This document shows positions 12,478 through 25,700 of a stretch of DNA of 64,000 nucleotides, piece after piece. The stretch is from Camarhynchus parvulus. Taxonomy: Eukaryota; Chordata; Aves; Passeriformes; Thraupidae. Location of the stretch: assembly GCF_901933205.1 (NCBI RefSeq), contig NC_044572.1, positions 35,185,501 through 35,249,500 on the forward strand, given 5' to 3'. The position numbers and the translations under genes are program-made. The notes beneath the pieces were generated by a model. The model was given only the letters and a program-made list of their open reading frames with translations, made no database searches and was not told where the DNA came from. How positions within the stretch are numbered: position 1 is the first letter of the stretch; every line of letters starts with the position of its first letter.

Positions 12478-15400
12478 GCTGCTGCCACTCCAGTCTGTCC
12501 TGAGGCTCTGACACATCCCACTGACAGCTGCTTGCTCAGGAAACAAGGTGTGAAGGTCCAAAGCCAGCAGAGGTCTGGCAGATCACACCTAGAGCCCACC
12601 CCACACAGCCCCAGCACTGCGTTCGGGTGCAGGTTGTGGCTGTTTCAAAAGGTGCCATGGTGAGTTGGGCTTGGGTTGGCAGGAGCAGAATGTGCTCCTA
12701 AAGGCATGGGAGCATTGGCTGCTTCTGCTCCAGGCGTGCTCCCACTGCAATTTGTGCTTGTTTGTCAGTGCAAGGTGAGCACCATGTGTCTGGGAGCTTT
12801 GCTTCAGACAGTTTTGCAGAGGTGGAGCATTGGATTATGTCAGAGTGTGTTGCAGACAGGTAGAAAAATTATAAAAGAAAGGTCTCATAAAATCAGGCCT
12901 GCTCTATTAAATCAATAGCTAGCCTGTCATTTCTTCTAAGTGCAGCTAGTACATTGCAAGTTTCCATTGTGAAATCAATCTTGGTATGAATAGTTCTTTA
13001 CTCTGACAACCTATTCTTGGGTGAAAAATAAGTGCACCTGCATAAACATTAGAGCTGTTCCATGAGAACCCACAGAAGAAAAATGTAAACAACCTGAACT
13101 TTAGCACATACACACAAATCCCCTTCTGTCCAATAAATGAAGTAAGAAAACTACCAGCCAATAGATGTTGCGTACGAGGTCTGTGAAAAATGTATAAAAT
13201 AAGTTATGTGAGTAAAGATTCAGCTTTTCCTGCATGAAGAAAATGGAACCTCACATGATTTATTCTGGTAAGAGTGCACGGCACAGCATGATGTCCAAGT
13301 AAAGCCCAGGTTTTAACCCAGCTGCTGGTAGTGACAGCCGCAGTACAGACATGATGGTACATCATAAGGGCTGAGATACTGGATGCAAAGGTAAATTCTC
13401 ACCTTCTGTAAAAATGAAGGAACGCCACCAGTCTTGTCTCTCTTAAGTATTGTGGTTAGTGTTACTAAGAGTAAAATCCAGCAGGTCATGATTTTCTTCC
13501 AACTACAATTAGTCCATACCCAGAGATGGACACAAGTTCACCAAAACCATTTTGTATTGCATTTGTGGAATGAAAACCTATTCTCTAAAGAGATATCCCA
13601 GCAGATTAGAGAGACCAGAGGTAAACTCTGCTATTTACTCCCAGAGAGAGAGCAGGCCAAACACACACACACAAAAAAAAATAGGTATTATCTAGTTCCA
13701 TAGTCAGGGAAAGTGTCAGAAAGGGAAACATAACTGCTTTAAAGAAATTTCAATGGCAAAAACATGAAAGAGGACAGGATTGATTTAATGCTTCCAGTCT
13801 GAATCCCAGATGAGGAATCAATTATCCTGCATCATTTAATCTCCTTATGCAGGTCATGACACAAACTAGAAATTAGAAGCATCGTGTCTAAAATGAAGAG
13901 CAGCTCTTAATGGTAGTTGGCATCAGCCTCAGACTTTTTAGAGGAAAACATAGGTAGGATTTGGGGAGCTCTGAAGAGTTGGCTCCACTGGATTTCTGCA
14001 GTCAGACCCTAACATTTAAAAGTGGATTCATCCTTGTTAACCTAATGGAGATGCAAAGCAGTTATAAGAAAAGAAAAGGGGAAAAAAAGTAAAAAGAAAA
14101 AAAAATTATCACTTTGGAGAAACTCAAGCCTACAAGGAACATGACCTTCAGAAAATTTGCAAAAAATTATTTATCTGCCATGTTGCAAATTATCCTTTGT
14201 CATGGCAACTTTCTCAGAGAAACCAAGCTCCTACTTTTTTTACTTGATTCAACAGAAATACCGCATGTTCTCTGAGCAGGTACAACCCCTAGCTAAACCA
14301 ATCATTTTGGAACGAAAATTCCTGGGAGGAAGAAAAGTGATGCAGTAGGAGCCTCCATCTGAATCCCCTCCAGGCTGGAAGAGATGATAACCAAGTTCTT
14401 GTCCCTATACAACCTCCCACTGAGATTGTCAATTATATTTCTTGTGTGAAACTGTTGACATAATCAAGCACAGGCATGAAAACAGAAGCAGTATAGCTAA
14501 AGAAAGATCTTTATTTTGTCAGAGAGTTGTTTTTCCTATGAACCAGGAGAAAACTAGGACACAGAATGTCAGCATTATGATTAACTTTCAAGAGAAGCTA
14601 AAATTATCCAGGATTATACAAATATAAGCAGTTTTGATCTATTTCCTGTTACCAAAAACAATTCACAATTGAAGACAAATTAAGGGGTTTGGGGTAGTGT
14701 GTTTTGCGGGTTTTTGCAAAAACTCTATGATGAGGCCAATGTATTTTCAAGAAGTAAACTCAACATACCATTCTGAAAACTCTTTTAACAAACCTTAGAA
14801 GTGTTAATTTAAATTTTGCCTTAAATTCCATATAGGAACTGTCCAAAGCAGTTCTAATCAAAGCCAAAACAGGAACTACTAGCCTTATTACTTGCAGTCC
14901 CTACAACAGTGGCTGCCAGTGCTCTTTCCTCCAACTAACCAGATGCCAAAGGATCCAGGAAAGAAAATCTTTTTGCATTTCTCACATCCCTCTACATAAT
15001 CCCACTCTCTCTGACATTTTCCCTAGCTTTGTGTCTTTTCTCAGAATGCCCCAAAGCAGTGAGCTTTCCCAATCCTGCTGGTACTCACCTGCATCTGAAA
15101 CTAGATTTCTGGATCAAGGGATAGATCACCTTGTATCTATAACAGCATAAAGGATGGGATGTGGGGAACACCTACAACAAAAGTAATTTAAAGGCCAACC
15201 TGTACAACCTATTTTTTACACCCAAGTACTCAGGAACCCAACTATGTATCACTGTCATTTAAGATATCATGAAGAAGAAATTATGGCAGCAATTTGTTCA
15301 ATATGTACTTAACACTGGAACTTTATGACTCTCTAACATATCATACTCACCATAATACCAAAACACACCCTATGCTTGGGATGTTCCTGGCAGCACAAGG
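12478..15400. other. Intergenic, no gene recognised
   Basis: The stretch holds A-rich tracts and a short (AC)n run near 13662. No exon, RNA gene or interspersed repeat could be supported. Confidence 0.65.
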
Positions 15401-15409
15401 ACATGCTCT

Positions 15410-16224
15410 ACAGAGGGATCTAGACAGGCTGGATCAATGGGCTGACTCCAGCTGAATGAGATTCAACCCCCAAATGCTGGGTCACATCTACCCCAGGCAG
15501 TGCTACAGGCTGGGACAGAGTGCCTGGAAAGCTGCCTGGAGGAAAAGCACCTGGGAATGCTGGTTTACAGCAGCTGAACATGAGCCAGTGTGTGACCTGG
15601 TGGCCAAAAAGGCCACTGGCATCCTGGCCTCTATCAGCAGTAGTGTGGCGAGCAGGACCAGGGCAGTGATTGTCCCCCTGCACCCAGCCCTGGGGAGGCT
15701 GCAGCTCAAACCCTGTGTCCAGTTTTGGGCCTGTCACCAGAAGACACTGAAGTGCCAGAGTGCATCCAGAAAAGGGAATTAAGCTGCTCAAGGGTCTGGA
15801 GCACAAGTCTGATGAGGAGAGGCTGAGGGAGTTGGGAGTGTTTAGCCCAGAGAAAAGGAGGCTGAGGGGGGAAAACCTTTTCACTCTCTACAGCTGCCTG
15901 ACAAGAGGTTGTAGTGAGGTGAGGGTAGGGCTTTTCTCCCAAGTAACAAGGCACAGGACAAAAGAAAACATCCCCAAGTTGTACCAGGGGAGGTTTAACT
16001 TGGATTTTAGGAAAAATTTCTTCACGTAAAGGGTTGTCAAGCATTAGGAGAGGTTGCCCAGGAATGTGGTGGAGGAACCGCTGAAACACCGGCAGGTGTT
16101 CAAAAGACATTTAGCTGGGGCACTTGGACATTATTGAGTGGTGGACTTGGCAGTGCTGGGTTAACAGTTGGATTGGATGATCTTAAGGGTCTTTTCCAAC
16201 ATAAATGATTCTATAATTCTATGA
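15410..16224 (+). mobile_element. CR1 LINE, 3' 0.8 kb including the end of ORF2
   Basis: CTAGACAGGCTGGATCAATGGGCTGAC is the C-terminal part of the CR1 ORF2 region. It is followed by GCCACTGGCATCCTGG, GATGAGGAGAGGCTGAGGGAG, GTTGCCCAGGAATGTGGTGGA and a 3' end with GATGATCTTAAGGG and ATTCTATAATTCTATGA. The ORF2 frame is broken by stops. It is 5'-truncated, as most CR1 copies are. Confidence 0.93.
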
Positions 16225-17923
16225 CATAAGTTACTGAAAAGATTTAAGATAAAATAAAATGATTCATTCTGTTTGCCTTGTCAGTTTATCTCAAGAAAGA
16301 AAACTTTAAAAAACATTTCAGACTAAAGCACCATTCCTGAAGATTTGCCAAAAGCTTTCTTGTGTCACTGCATTGCTTATCAAGAATTTTCAAATAAAAT
16401 GTGCTCTGGAGGCTGCTTCTGTACCTACAGAAGGCAGCAACTCCCACTGTAATTGTTAGGTACTGACTGTGAATGACAGGCTGCAGTTCTAAAAAACATC
16501 ACCATATATTTTCCAAAATAACCACAAACCAACAAGAAATGTTTGAAGAAGGCTATAGGATGCTGAAGGAAAGTGCTCCGTTTTGAACCCTCTCCACTTT
16601 TTCAAGTGCCATGTTTTACAGATAGGCAGTGAGGGTTTGTTTCTCCAGGGAAATACACCTCACACTGCACACACAAGCTATCAAAATGTTCCTGAGTGCC
16701 ACTGAAGCTCCAATATTCCTCCCCACTTCAGGGGACAGGCAGCTGCCTGCCTCTGGTGTCCTGCAGGTTGCTGGCTGGCTCCTGCTGGCACTGCAGCAGT
16801 TTGTTCTGTGGATTAACAAGCAAATGCAATTGAGGTTAAAACAGGCAGTGCTATTTCTACCTAAGAAAGCCTTTCATCTTCACAGGAGGACTTTTAATGG
16901 TAGCAAATGATAATCAAGTTGAAGTGACTTCTCAAATCTGCTGCTGAATCTGCACTTTAAAAAAAAAACATTTTCAGTTCAATTTCAGAATTTAACACAG
17001 CTCTCAAACAAATTACTAAGAAAAATCATACTCTCATTTGGCATAAACCTATACACAACACCAAATAAGGCATCTTGGCCTTGCAGCTTTAACACTCTGC
17101 TGGCATTAATAAATAACTCTATGTTCACTGAAAGTTATTTTTATGAAATGCTTTAAAAATCCAAGCAGAAGATTATGCCTATGTACATTTCACAGCAGTC
17201 ACTGACTATAAACTCCCATTTAATACAAAAGAAACAACTGGCCCTTACTGGAGTCACTTATTGGCACCCCATTATTTAATCTTAACTTTTAATATATTAG
17301 GTCAGTAACATGGGCAAATTTTATTCCATTCTTTTATGCTTTTATTCCCCAGCCAGATGTTTTGAGAACGTTGTAAACACTGCAATGATCTAAAACCCTC
17401 TCTCACACCCAATGAAAGCCTCAGTTCTCTCTTCCCCGCAGCACACACACAATTTCCCCTTCAGCTGGTTGGGTACCTGCCAGTCCCCACATCTAGGCAA
17501 GACTGGCTTAAAGATCAGCTTCATATCTGTAATCCTCCCTTGGCCTAGGCTGTAATTGTCTAGGTTCCCCACATAGTCAACAGAGAAAGACTCTATTTGG
17601 GAAGGCAGCTATCTCAACACAAGATAAACACACGTGCAATGAGCTGCCCCGTGCTCCAGTGACTGTAGGGGAAATCAAGACAGCCAGCACAGAACATGCA
17701 ACCAGCCTTGGGCAAACTGAAGTCAGGCAAGCTTGATTTTTTGTAAGTGATGAGAAAAAAATATCAATATGCAAAACCATGACCAGTAAGAACAGCTAAA
17801 TAGGTAGTGACTATTCATGATTGCTTCACAATAAAAGAATAAGGGCAGGAAATGAGCCTAAAACAGAAGGGAAACATTTTCCTACACTATTTTACTGAAA
17901 CTCACAGCATTAGAAGTAAAAGT
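16225..17923. other. Intergenic, no gene recognised
   Basis: Unique A/T-rich DNA between the CR1 copy and the presumed 3' end of FKBP14. Nothing further could be supported. Confidence 0.6.
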
Positions 17924-17929
17924 TTTATT
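17924..17929 (-). terminator. FKBP14: Candidate FKBP14 polyadenylation signal
   Basis: TTTATT on the plus strand reads AATAAA on the minus strand. It is the canonical signal noted at a plausible distance (1.67 kb) downstream of the FKBP14 stop. Confidence 0.4.
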
Positions 17930-19592
17930 GGGGTCAAGAAAAGCAGATGGCATCACTGAGGAAAGAGACCTAAGGTTACTAAAAATAAAATACATGGTTG
18001 CAATTCCTGTCACTTAGAACATCATCCACAAAATGTCAGATGCTGGAAGACAACCAAAACAGAGCAGCCCAGTGCTGCATACCCTCACAACTTTTCTTCT
18101 GCCCCCAGTTGTCACTATTGACAAGCCTCTCTGCACACCCCTCTGCAGCTGAGCTGTTCAATGAAGCAGTCTCCTAGTCCTCAGTTGCAACACTAGATGG
18201 CAGGGAAACATCTAACACACGTACAGCACTGAGAGCCTGGAATGCAGTCTGCAGTAGTTAAGGGTTAGTGCAATGCAGCAATCTCACTTTCAAACAACTG
18301 GATTTGCTTTGCATCCTTACATTGCTTTGGGCAACAATTTCCAAGTACAGGGCTGTGTTCATAGACCCATAGGTTAGTGATGTCAGAATAAATTCTGTCC
18401 CTGAGATACCTTGCCCTCTCATTTAAGAAACCATGGACAATTGTAAAATAGGTCTTCTCCAGAAAGATCTTTCAACTCCAATTTTGTGTTTGAAATCCTA
18501 ATGATCTCCTCTGTAAAGACACAGCACCATAACACTTACCTTAACACCTCATTTTTTCTAAAAATTCACTTTTTAATTGAAAGTTCAAATCACTTGTGCA
18601 CTACTTGTGAAAAATGCTGCAAAGGGGCAATGAAACAAGTTCTGCCACTTACACAGCTGCAGACAAGCCCATGGAAACTGTTCTTCAGACCATACTGATC
18701 TTCCTGTCAGTACACTCTCTCTCTTCTGCAAAGAGGAAAAACTTCAGACTTGTAACATTCTGCTCGACACTCCTCAAATTGTGAGAGAAAGGTATGAGCT
18801 TTTCTGATGAATGCCAAGTCTCAGTTTCAAAACAAATGTGTGTGTACATTTAAAGGACACCACCTCTGCACTGCAGCACAACTTGCTGCTTTCAAAATTA
18901 CAGATGTTTCCTAGAATGTTGCTGGCAGTAGAAGTGAAAGTCTGACATTTAACTGCTGCTTTGTTCACAAAATTTAATGAAAAATGCAGAAAATTATTGG
19001 CATGGGTGGTAACACTCTCCCTTTAGAAGGGCAAAATCAGCACATGATAATCATTCTTCTCATTCAGCTTTGTATCAGTTTCTCAGCCATACAGAGATGC
19101 TGATGCCTTCTACTACATCTTTTGAAAATCTGCAGAAAAAAACCCCAAGGTCAGCAAACTGCTTTTTAAGCAGTGACACTCAAGAAGGAAGGTCAAGTAA
19201 TCAAGCCACAGACTACAAGTAATACGTAAGGTAGCTGCTGAAAGTGATCTTGGCACACAAACAAATTACAGAAAGTCACTGAACTGGATTTTTGATATTC
19301 ATAATGAATGATAAATGGAAAGTTTGTTTCATTTCAGAAAAATAATTTAATACAAAACTTTAAAAACACTGATGTGCAAGTCTTCACTGTATACGAGGAG
19401 GAACATTTTCACACTTTAAAACAGTTTAAAAGATTTGTACATAACGAACTGAAATTCTCTTTTATATAAACAAAGTGTTTCTTTGCCAACAGCAATTGTC
19501 ACTTCCAAAGCACAGAATTAAGATGACAGGAGAACCAGACAGTCTAAGTCACTGCTATTTGTGTCCAAAAAAATTATGCCACTCTTTTCTTG
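17924..19592 (-). other. FKBP14: FKBP14 3' UTR (inferred extent)
   Basis: The region after the FKBP14 stop is A/T-rich and has no supported coding exon. On the minus strand the canonical AATAAA is at 17924-17929, about 1.67 kb past the stop. ATTAAA variants nearer the stop, for example near 19347, 18974 and 18572, could give shorter transcripts. The true 3' end cannot be chosen from sequence. Confidence 0.45.
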
Positions 19593-19751
19593 CTACAGCT
19601 CATCATGCTTGTACGTGAATTCCCTTGCAGATATAAACCCGTCACTGTCTTCATCCTCCTTATCAAATATGTCTTCAACCAAAGCATCATGCTGGGTGTC
19701 ATTTACCACTGCTCCATGCTTTTCAAACTCTTTCTTCAAGTAAATTTTCAC
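19593..19751 (-). CDS. FKBP14: FKBP14 coding exon 4 with ER-retention signal
   Basis: This exon encodes residues 164-215 and TAG. It carries the helix after EF-hand 1, the sequon N180-D-T182, EF-hand 2 (D196, D198, D200, G201, E207) and the terminal YKHDEL. The acceptor is CTAACAG|GTG and the intron is phase 0. The exon is too short and too far from an ATG to appear as an ORF of its own. Confidence 0.95.
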   Translation of the reverse strand: MKIYLKKEFEKHGAVVNDTQHDALVEDIFDKEDEDSDGFISAREFTYKHDEL

Positions 19752-22700
19752 CTGTTAGACAAAAGGTGAGAGTGAACATTTTCAGACTTATGAAAGAATT
19801 GATTTCTGCAGCATAACTGGGATGCTGTGCTCAGGATGGTGGTATTAGATTACAGATACCTGCCCTCCTATGCCACTGCCAGAATAATACTTGTCTAACT
19901 GACTCTGCAGTCTCTTTGAATGAAGGGTCTTTAGTGATAGAAGTGATGGTAAAACTAGCAAAGCTGTTGCCATACCTTTATGGTATCTGACTCAAAAAAT
20001 GAGTCAGGACAGCCTGTCTTCTGATGTCTTGATGTCTATACAGTAAAGTAAAAATAGCTGGGCAGAAGTTATTAGCTACCAATTGGTCAGAGACAGCTTT
20101 TCCACATTCTAGCACCCTGACAACCCAGTACATGTAAACAGCCACTCCAGATATATACAGAAATCTGTCCACAATCTCAGTGCTTGCTGCTCCAATGGGA
20201 AATACATTAAAAGATTTCTAGACGTCTCAAAAATTTTAAGGATGCAAGGATTTCTTAAGGATTTTAAACCCAAGGTTTCAAACAGACCACTGGAACACTT
20301 ACTTACATTAAGCTAGATAGTAATGGTAAGCAGTGTTTTCAACAACATCGGATTGCTTTTAGTAAGTTTTTAAGGTTTAACTAAGGAGATCTGAAGTGTT
20401 CTGAATCACAGAGCCTTCTACAAAAATTACAATACCAACATATTCATCTATTAAACAGATACCACTTGTATAAGAACCACGGGCCATGTTTCAGGTCTGT
20501 TTTAATCACTTCAGTCTCTGGGATTTGTTAGGGCTAATGCTTACATTCCTAATATGCAGACATTACACAAACTGACTGTCTGATACATACATATTATTAA
20601 TTAGCCTTCTGAGTCTGGTAAACTGGTACCAGACCCAAATCAAAAAGAACTCAGTGGTTTACACTAGCTTCTCATGGATCACTTTTGCTGAAAAAGCAGA
20701 AGTTTGCAAATGAGAGGCAAACAGATGGTGAATAGTGCTGAATACATGTCCTTCATAACGAAATAGGATTGCCCTACAGCAGAAGAGATCCCAGTTTATT
20801 AATAAATCAGCAATTAAATCAAAAAAGCCCTGAAGTCTGGTTTTATTTCTAAGATGCTTTACTTTATCCAAGTCTTCCACAAGCGTGCAGCACATGAGTC
20901 ACATGTCTATCCTCAGCTTACCAAGGCTCCTTTTGAACCTCCAGTCCAGAATTTTCACTAGGATGCAAGGCTCAGAGCAGTGTAGCATAGATGTGCATTC
21001 TTTTCCACTCTCCCATCCTGTTAAATTTGCTCACAAGAGAAAGATAACCCACTCACCTCTTGCTTGGATAGTTTCCAGTCATCATTAAGATCCATCTCTT
21101 GGAATGACTCATGAGACCTTGGTCCATTTCTAATTTCTAGAAGGTCAATGTTGAAAATCAATGTGCTCTCAGGTGGAATTTTTCCTGCCCAAAATGGAGA
21201 AAAGTTAAAACCAAGTATATATTCAATGCCATTTAAAAGCCACATGTGTCAGAGCAATGTCCAGCAAGTCTAATAATTTCAAAGCATCCTGCAGTTCGAA
21301 CTAGCAAGGACAAGTATCTGTAACAGTGACGACACAACCATGTCAGCCTGTAGCCTGGACTCTGAGCAGCCCCTACAGCATAAATGCAACTTTAGATGCA
21401 ACTGTTTTGTTGGAGACTAGTAGGTGCTGATGCAAGCTCTTATTCAGCAATTACCATCACAAGTTTGTCAAACAATGTTCTTGAATCTTTTTTCTCTCAT
21501 GGCCAAAGCTAGATGAACTGGAAAATAGTAAAGGAGACTGTACAGTCAGACAGGCTACAGCCAAGAGTAAAGTACAGAGCAGCAGGAAGGGAGAATTTAG
21601 TCCTTGTATTTGCTGTTCTGCCACTGGAAAAACTCTTGCAGAGGGGATGATGCTGGTCTCCCTCAGCAGCCTCTGGACTCAGGGCACAAAGCACTGAGCT
21701 GTTTCCAAACACACAGCAGAAACCAAGTACCCAAACCTGATCACAAGGCCTGTGTTACCACAACATCACTTTTGATCTAGGTGAACAGACTGGTAACTTC
21801 CTAACAGTGCCACAGAGCACTCCCCATGCCACCCCACCTCAAGGATATCAATTCATCAGTCACTGGCTTTGACAGAGATGTGATACGCCCTCATGCTGGT
21901 GGCTTCAGCTACTGTCAAAGACCTTTTAGCACATCACTTTGCTCCTTTATACAGAGACAGGTTGAATACCACCAAATATATCCCTATATTGGACAGCAGC
22001 ACCCCAAAAAATTATTTCTGTGCCTTGAGAAGACAGGGAAAAATAATCCACATTTACCACTTTGGAGCTGTGGTGTTAAATATACCCTGAGCTGCAGCAA
22101 CAAACAGGCTTGAAGAGTTCTGGGATGAAAAAACATGCAGAATCTTCTGGAAATACAGGGCACAGTGCCCTGTTTAGGGTTTGAAACACAGGTAATTTTT
22201 TGAGTGTTACAGAAAAAGGCATCTGACTCAAATGATGAGTCAGAAAGCAACCAAGGTGGGAGGCTAGTGAAATTATGTGCATTTGAAGGAAAGCATGAAG
22301 AAAATGAAATAATTCCGTCTTCAAGGGCATCACTTGAAAATAGCAACATATTATGCTCAAATACTTCAAAGTCTTCCTAAAGCAAGTAATTTCTTACCGC
22401 AGTTAGCAGTGTTTAGCTGTTTAACCTTCTTGCACTAAACACAGAGGTGAGGCTTGCAAGTCTTTGAAGAACAACTACGGTGCTTTACATATTAATCAAA
22501 CAATTAGGCCTGTGATAACTACATGAGCACTGCAGCATTTCACATCTTCTTGTGGAAAAATTTACAGCTGAGCTCTGCATAAAGACTGAATGACAACCAC
22601 AAAGTTCCTGTTCTCTACTAGAAACATGATTACTTCTAATACTGTATCTTGAACTGTAAACCAGGGCTTCTAGAAAAATGTGTGTTGAACAGGTACATTT

Positions 22701-25700
22701 AATAAAGGAGAGTATGAAGTGTGCTGTAGGTATGAATAGTACCTGGCATGAGGCAATATGGAGCCCTCAGCCTGTGTGCAGCCCTACTGGCCACAAGACA
22801 CAGATATGCAAACCGTCCTCATTCCCAAAACAGTCTCATGGTGGTAGGAGAGAACAGCAGCAGGATGGACTGTACGTTTCCCGACATTTATTCTTTCTGC
22901 TTTGGAACCTTCCACTACCGTAGGTCATTTGTTGCAACTCTTGTCATGACATAAATAATTGCTAAAATTATTAATTGCTCATAATAATTGCTCAAAAAAA
23001 GTTAACTAAAATAAATCCCATAAAGCAGAAATGGAACCATTCAAGCTGTCACTTGCTTAACTGCATATTCCAAATCTGGCCCTCCTGTTAAAGGAATCTG
23101 GAAATATTTGAAAGGAAAAGGCCCAAACACCCTCAGAGAGGTTGAGATGTTTATATCTGTCTGCACAGCAGTCAGTGCATTTTCAGTAGGTGACAACGTG
23201 ACTGCCCATGCGCATCTTACTGTGGATAACAGGGACCACTGCCCAAACTGAAAACAGGTGTAAGAGAGAAAGAATTAATGTCCCTATATGGAGGAATAAA
23301 CAGTGACTTCTTACTGTATCATCTAAGAACTGGTTGAGCAGCAGTACAAGGTGTTTCTTAGGGTTCTAAAAGGAACCTGAAAGCAAGAACGAGTCTTGCA
23401 CATGCACATTCATGAAGTATTGCCACAAAACCAGATCCAACAGCCAAAAAGCCAACTGTTACCTAAGCAACCACCTCCACTTGACTGTAAAAGAAGAGAG
23501 AAAAAAAACCCAACTAAAAAAACAAAAAGAAAAAGCGGGGCACTGAGCTTCTGTTGTGCTTCTGTTGAGCACAGCACTAACAGAAAAGACACTCAGAACA
23601 TACAGCACAGCAGCTACAATCAGTTTCTGGGATTTTTTTCCCTGCATTCACAACACAGCCACTTAATGGATATTACTGCTGGAAACAAATTTATGAGAAA
23701 GAGCACTTGATTCCCTCAATTTTTCTCTTAGGCCAAGAATAACAGTAAAATACAGAGATGAGAAACAATTAGAGCAAGGGGAGTGCTTCACATGTTTTAC
23801 CTTTCCCTTCTTTTCCATAAGCAAGGGCTGGTGGAATGGTCAGCTTCCGTTTCTCTCCCACACACATGTCCTTCAACCCTCTGTCCCAGCCTTTCAGAGC
23901 TTCCCTTATGCCAAGTGTAAACCACATAGGTTGGCCATTGTTGTGCTTGTGACTGGAAAAGAAAGGAATAAAACACTTCCTGTTTAAACACCGAGTTCCA
24001 CAAAGGCCCGATGGAATATGCTCATAATGTAGATATACAGTTAAAAACACAGCACCACTCAGCACCTTGACACCTCCTAAATGAAAGACCTACACTTTCA
24101 AAGTCTTTAAAACTTATGCTTTGCATGACAAGGTTCTTTGGGAAGTGGAAAGAAATGAAACAACATTTACCTCGTGTGTCTATGACAACACTAACCAACC
24201 CAGATCTCCACTTCCCTGATCACTTCCACTTGGAAACTGATCGGACTAGAAAAGGCATTTTCTTAAAAATCTACAGTCAAGGCCATAGTAAATTGCAAAT
24301 CACGCAGACCAGCATGGTCATCATAGCAACATACATTTTAACATGCTCAGAAGCATCAGCCTCATCTCTTTCAAAAGAAGCCATTAGGGGAAAAAAAACC
24401 CCAACAAAGCAACTACATAACAGTCTAGGAAAAAACAGAAACAACTGCATGCAAAACATTCAACTTTAGATTTGGGAGACAAGACCTTTTTCTGATTTAA
24501 CCAGATGGTACAACCCGGACTACTTGCACCCTAGTAACAGACCAGGAATTTGAAAGCTCTATCTACTAGTCATGCAGGAGAGGTGTTTAAGAAGAAAACA
24601 GAACACTTACAGAAGTTAGTCAGCAGCAAAAACTTTAGTGTGTCGCTAGAAGTCCTTTTAAAGAGGCAGGTTAACTACAAGAGAAAATTAGTGAGATTTT
24701 AGTTGAATTGTCTGCAAGAGCATAAACATGCAAAACTGTCTCTTTTTTTTTCATATACAAAAGTAGCCTTCAGGCAGCCGGCAGAGACTTGAATATTTTG
24801 CTGTCTCCCACTATTAACACTTCGTTGATGTTTCACAGGACATCCAGCATTAGCAAGTCGTTGCAGGCTCTTAGCAGACTCCCTCGAATTTCTGGCTCTT
24901 CCTCCTATTTGCATTTCTGTGGCTCTGGTATGTTGACTTGTCTGGTCGGGGGCAGGTAAAAAATAATGAAAAGCTGTGATTGTGCTGCCGCTAGTGGAAG
25001 GACTCGTATACCTTTTTTTTTATTAACTAATAGTTTGCTTTAGAAACCAAAGAGAAATTTATGCGCAGCACAAGACCTATTAAACCGCTGAGATCACATA
25101 CCAAAACCTGCACCTAAATCATAGAATCATAAAATGGTTTGACTGGAAGGGACCTTAAAGATCATCCAGTTCCAGCCTCCTGTGCCATGGGCACGCCTTC
25201 AACTAGACCAGATTCTCATGGCCCCATCCAAGCTGGCTTTGACCACCTCCAGGAATGGGTTGTCAACAACTCCCCTGGGCAGCCTGCTCCAGTGCCTCAC
25301 CATCCTCAGAGTAAAAATTTTCTTTCTAATAACCTGATCTAAAGCAGCTCTAAGTTTGAAGCCGTCCCCCCCTTGTTCTGTCACTACATGCCTTTGCAAA
25401 AAGTCGCTCTCCATCTTTCTTCAGGTAGTGGAAAGCCACAATTAGATCACTCTAAAACCTCTTCTTTTCCAGGCTGAACAGTGCCAGCTCTCTCAGCCTT
25501 TCCACACAGGAGAGGTGCTCCATGCATAACATCCCCATCTTTTAAGAAATGCCACATGGCTCTACTTCCTACAGACTGACCAGAAAACAAACGCTAAGTA
25601 AGATTTATTTTATAACCTTGGGAAAGAAAATTGGCCTTACTGTTGGTAATCAACTTGTACAGCATTGTGAGACACTGCTTCACACCAAACTTTCTGAGAA

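Noticed and set aside
15420..16110. Open frames on both strands near 15.4-16.1 kb
   Set aside because: They are frames of a CR1 LINE copy with broken ORF2, not host genes.
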